Shown here one piece after another: positions 61,992-64,000 of a DNA stretch of 64,000 nt. The notes under the pieces are model-generated. The model had not been told where the DNA came from. It saw only the letters and a list, made by a program, of their open reading frames with translations, and ran no database searches. This stretch comes from Siphonodentalium dalli (taxonomy: Eukaryota > Mollusca > Scaphopoda > Gadilida > Siphonodentaliidae). The stretch spans positions 11,178,036 through 11,242,035 of the forward strand of contig CP136069.1 of the NCBI GenBank assembly GCA_032622095.1, written 5' to 3'. Every line of letters starts with the position of its first letter. Within the stretch, counting starts at the first letter, position 1. The translations under genes and the position numbers were made by a program.

Positions 61992-63206
61992 TGTCTGCCT
62001 GCATGTCTGTCTGTCTGTGTTCTATAGAAATTCACAGGGGACCATCTAGATGATACCAAAGGGGTCCACTAGGGGTAACTTTTACGAGAAAGATAAAAGG
62101 GGTTAGAATTTTCTAAAGTGACGCCGTTGTTGTCAGGGGCAGAACATGGGAAGCGGCAGAATTGTTTTTGTCGCCGATTGCCACGAAACTTACATATAAT
62201 CATCTCCATGATATGAAAAATATAATGATGCGGTTTAAATATGTCAAAAGTGGCGTCGTTCGAGTCAGGGATGCACGGAAGGTGAGAGGGGTACCATAAC
62301 TGATAGCACTAATTTTAGCGCCGATTTCAACCAAATTGATATATATTCTTCTTCGTGATACAAGGAATCTAATTGTGCGATTTAAACACGCCAAATTGTT
62401 GAGAGATTGGGGTGGGGTGGGTACTAAATATGATAAGAATGGGTTTAGTCGCCGATTGCCACCACACTTATACAAAATCATCCCCATGGTATGAGGAGTC
62501 TAATGGTGTGGCTTAAACCTGTCAAATGTACCTCATTCGAGTCAGGGGTGCACTGAAAGGGAGAGGGGCACCAAAATTGATACACAATATTTTTAGCGCC
62601 AATTTCCACCAAATTGATACACGCTCTTATCCATAATACGAGTAATCTAATCGTATGATTTAAAGACGCCATATTGGTGCTGATTGGGTGAGAGATGGGG
62701 AGGGGAGGGGCGGGCGCCAAATTTGATAAACATTTGTTTAGTCGCGGATTAGCACCAAACTTATAAACAATCATCTCCACGATATCAGGAGTGTAATTGT
62801 GTGGTTTAAGGATGTCACAAGTGGGTCCATTCGAGTCAGTGGTGTATAGAGGTGAGAGGGACACAACATGATAACAATATGTCTAGTTCCAATATTCTTC
62901 TCCGTGATACGAGGAATCTTATTGCGTTGTTAGATACACCAAATTGGTGCCCTCTGTGTGAGAGATATGGGGACCTTAAATTTGATAAGAATTTGTATAC
63001 TCGCCAATTTTCACCAATTATATATATATGCATATTTAGTCTCTAGTGAATCTAAGTGTATGGTTTAACGGTGACAAATGTTGCGCCGCTTGAGTCCGAA
63101 ATAAGGACTGGAGGGTCACCAAAACTGATAAAACACATTTTTAGTACCAATTACCATTAAATTCAGACATGGTCTTCTCAAATGATACGAGAAATCAAAT
63201 CGTGCT
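61992..63206. repeat. Composite repeat, copy 1 (GTCT tract plus alternating ~138-bp units)
   Basis: It starts with a GTCT run (about 61992-62020), then TTCTATAGAAATTCACAGGG..GGTAACTTTTACGAG, matched by copy 2 from 63207. About eight units of roughly 138 bp follow, alternating two types. Type 1 has ATCATCTCCATGATATGAGG, at 62206, 62483 and 62771. Type 2 has CGCCGATTTCCACCAAATT and TTCTTCTCCGTGATACGAGG, at about 62348, 62624 and 62894. The dimer period is therefore about 270-290 bp. On the minus strand the units translate with few stops (62200-62487, 62478-62864, 62836-63033) into repeated phrases INLVEIGAK, LNHTIRLLVS and YKFGANPRLNK. Whether this is a decayed coding repeat or a coincidence of a 138-bp period is open. 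Confidence 0.75.
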
Positions 63207-64000
63207 GTCCGTCTGTCTGTCTGTCTGTCTGTATGCGTTCTACGGGGTACAATCGAGATGGCACCAATGCGTTCTAAGAGCGGTAACTTTTTACGAGGAA
63301 GATAATGGCGTGGGTTAAAATTGTCTACAGTGACGCTGTTGGTGTCAGGGAAAGAAAAGGGGGAGGTCGGCAAAATTAAAAAAATATGGTGAAATAGTTT
63401 TGTTGCCGATTTCCACCAAACGCATACATAATCATCTCCGCGATATGGCGCTGTTCGAGTCAGCGTTGCAGGGACATCAACAATTGATTTAATAAACTAT
63501 TTTTAGCGCAGATTTCCACCAAATTAATATATTATTCTTCTCTATGATACGAGGAATATAATCGTGTGATTTAAAGACGCCAAATTGCTGCCGTTTGGGT
63601 GAGAGATGGGTGGTGTCATAACTATTCTAAGAATTTATTTAGTTGCTGATCACCACCAAATTTATATATAATCACCTCCAGTATATCATGCACCCATGAG
63701 TCTAATGGACGTGGTTTAAATATTTCAAAAGTGGCGCCTTTAAAGTCATGCATGAGGATGGCAGTTGCACCAAAGCTATATTTAGCACTAATTTCCACCA
63801 AATTCATGCACGTTCTTCTCTAATGATACGATGAATTAAATCACATTTGGCGAGAGGATATGCACTACCATTTATAAGATTGCTATTCGCCGATTTCCAC
63901 ATATAAGTCATATACACCCAGGCCATCTCCATATCATTTTAAGGAGTTTTGGGAGTTCAAATTTAACAATCTCGACAAATGGAGACCCAATTAAGTCACT
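63207..64000. repeat. Composite repeat, copy 2 (runs off the window)
   Basis: The GTCT run at 63207-63234 is followed by the same leader as copy 1 (GCGTTCTACGGGGTAC, GGTAACTTTTTACGAGG, GTGACGCTGTTGGTGTCAGG) and then the alternating units, with TCATCTCCGCGATATGG near 63432, TTCTTCTCTATGATACGAGG near 63534, ATCACCTCCAG near 63672 and TTCTTCTCTAATGATACGA near 63808. The copy-1 to copy-2 period is about 1.2 kb, so this is itself a tandem array of composite units. Minus-strand frames 63116-63373 and 63622-63807 repeat the NLVEI and YKFGG phrases. Confidence 0.7.

Noticed and set aside
62250-62275. tRNA-type B box (GTTCGAGTC) in the composite repeat
   Set aside because: It matches the B-box core, but there is no A box at the right distance and no tRNA fold; other units diverge at these positions.

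Overview
The window looks like animal nuclear DNA, most likely from a mollusc and probably a bivalve. It is almost entirely repeat DNA, and I see no intact protein-coding gene, no tRNA or rRNA, and nothing prokaryotic. The mollusc call is an inference from three things: a decayed non-LTR retrotransposon reverse transcriptase (RT) fragment; two repeat elements ending in a GAGAC..GTCTC hairpin followed by GGTGAGCTAAAAAGC-type sequence, which I recall as common in bivalve DNA; and families of 130-150 bp dispersed repeats.

Bases 1-55392 are a satellite array with a 34-bp monomer (first part CTCAGTAGATTGTTTAGG, second part TATAATGGACACTCCT), roughly 1,450 copies. A shorter 23-bp monomer lacks 11 bp from the middle. 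Three practically identical 1,998-bp non-satellite segments (S1 14790-16787, S2 19843-21840, S3 32259-34256) interrupt the array at exactly the same monomer phase. The array is hierarchical: 34-bp monomers are built into higher-order units of 397, 582, 1,636, 2,142, 4,974 and about 12,416 bp. Several junctions are clean enough to date relative events. The last 1.3 kb is visibly more degenerate.

Bases 55393-56058 hold the minus-strand RT relic, cut off by the satellite edge. A 383-bp piggyBac-type MITE with TTAA ends is inserted in it, and that MITE carries a foldback element made of two 67-bp palindromes. A fuller copy of the foldback element lies at 56458-56817.

Bases 57445-59294 hold two copies of a dispersed repeat with a hairpin end. 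Bases 59332-60930 are a 59-bp minisatellite that is open in all three forward frames. Bases 61131-61315 hold a 68-bp tandem repeat next to a weak exon-like stretch. From 61992 to the end there are two tandem copies of a composite repeat that starts with a GTCT microsatellite and alternates two related units of about 138 bp.

No genes act together here. The picture is a satellite block, possibly pericentromeric, subtelomeric or another heterochromatic site, with its edge and the transposon-rich DNA beside it. The most unusual object is the triplicated 2-kb segment S, which carries a strong G-quadruplex motif, hairpins and a long-range inverted repeat, and has been amplified together with the satellite.
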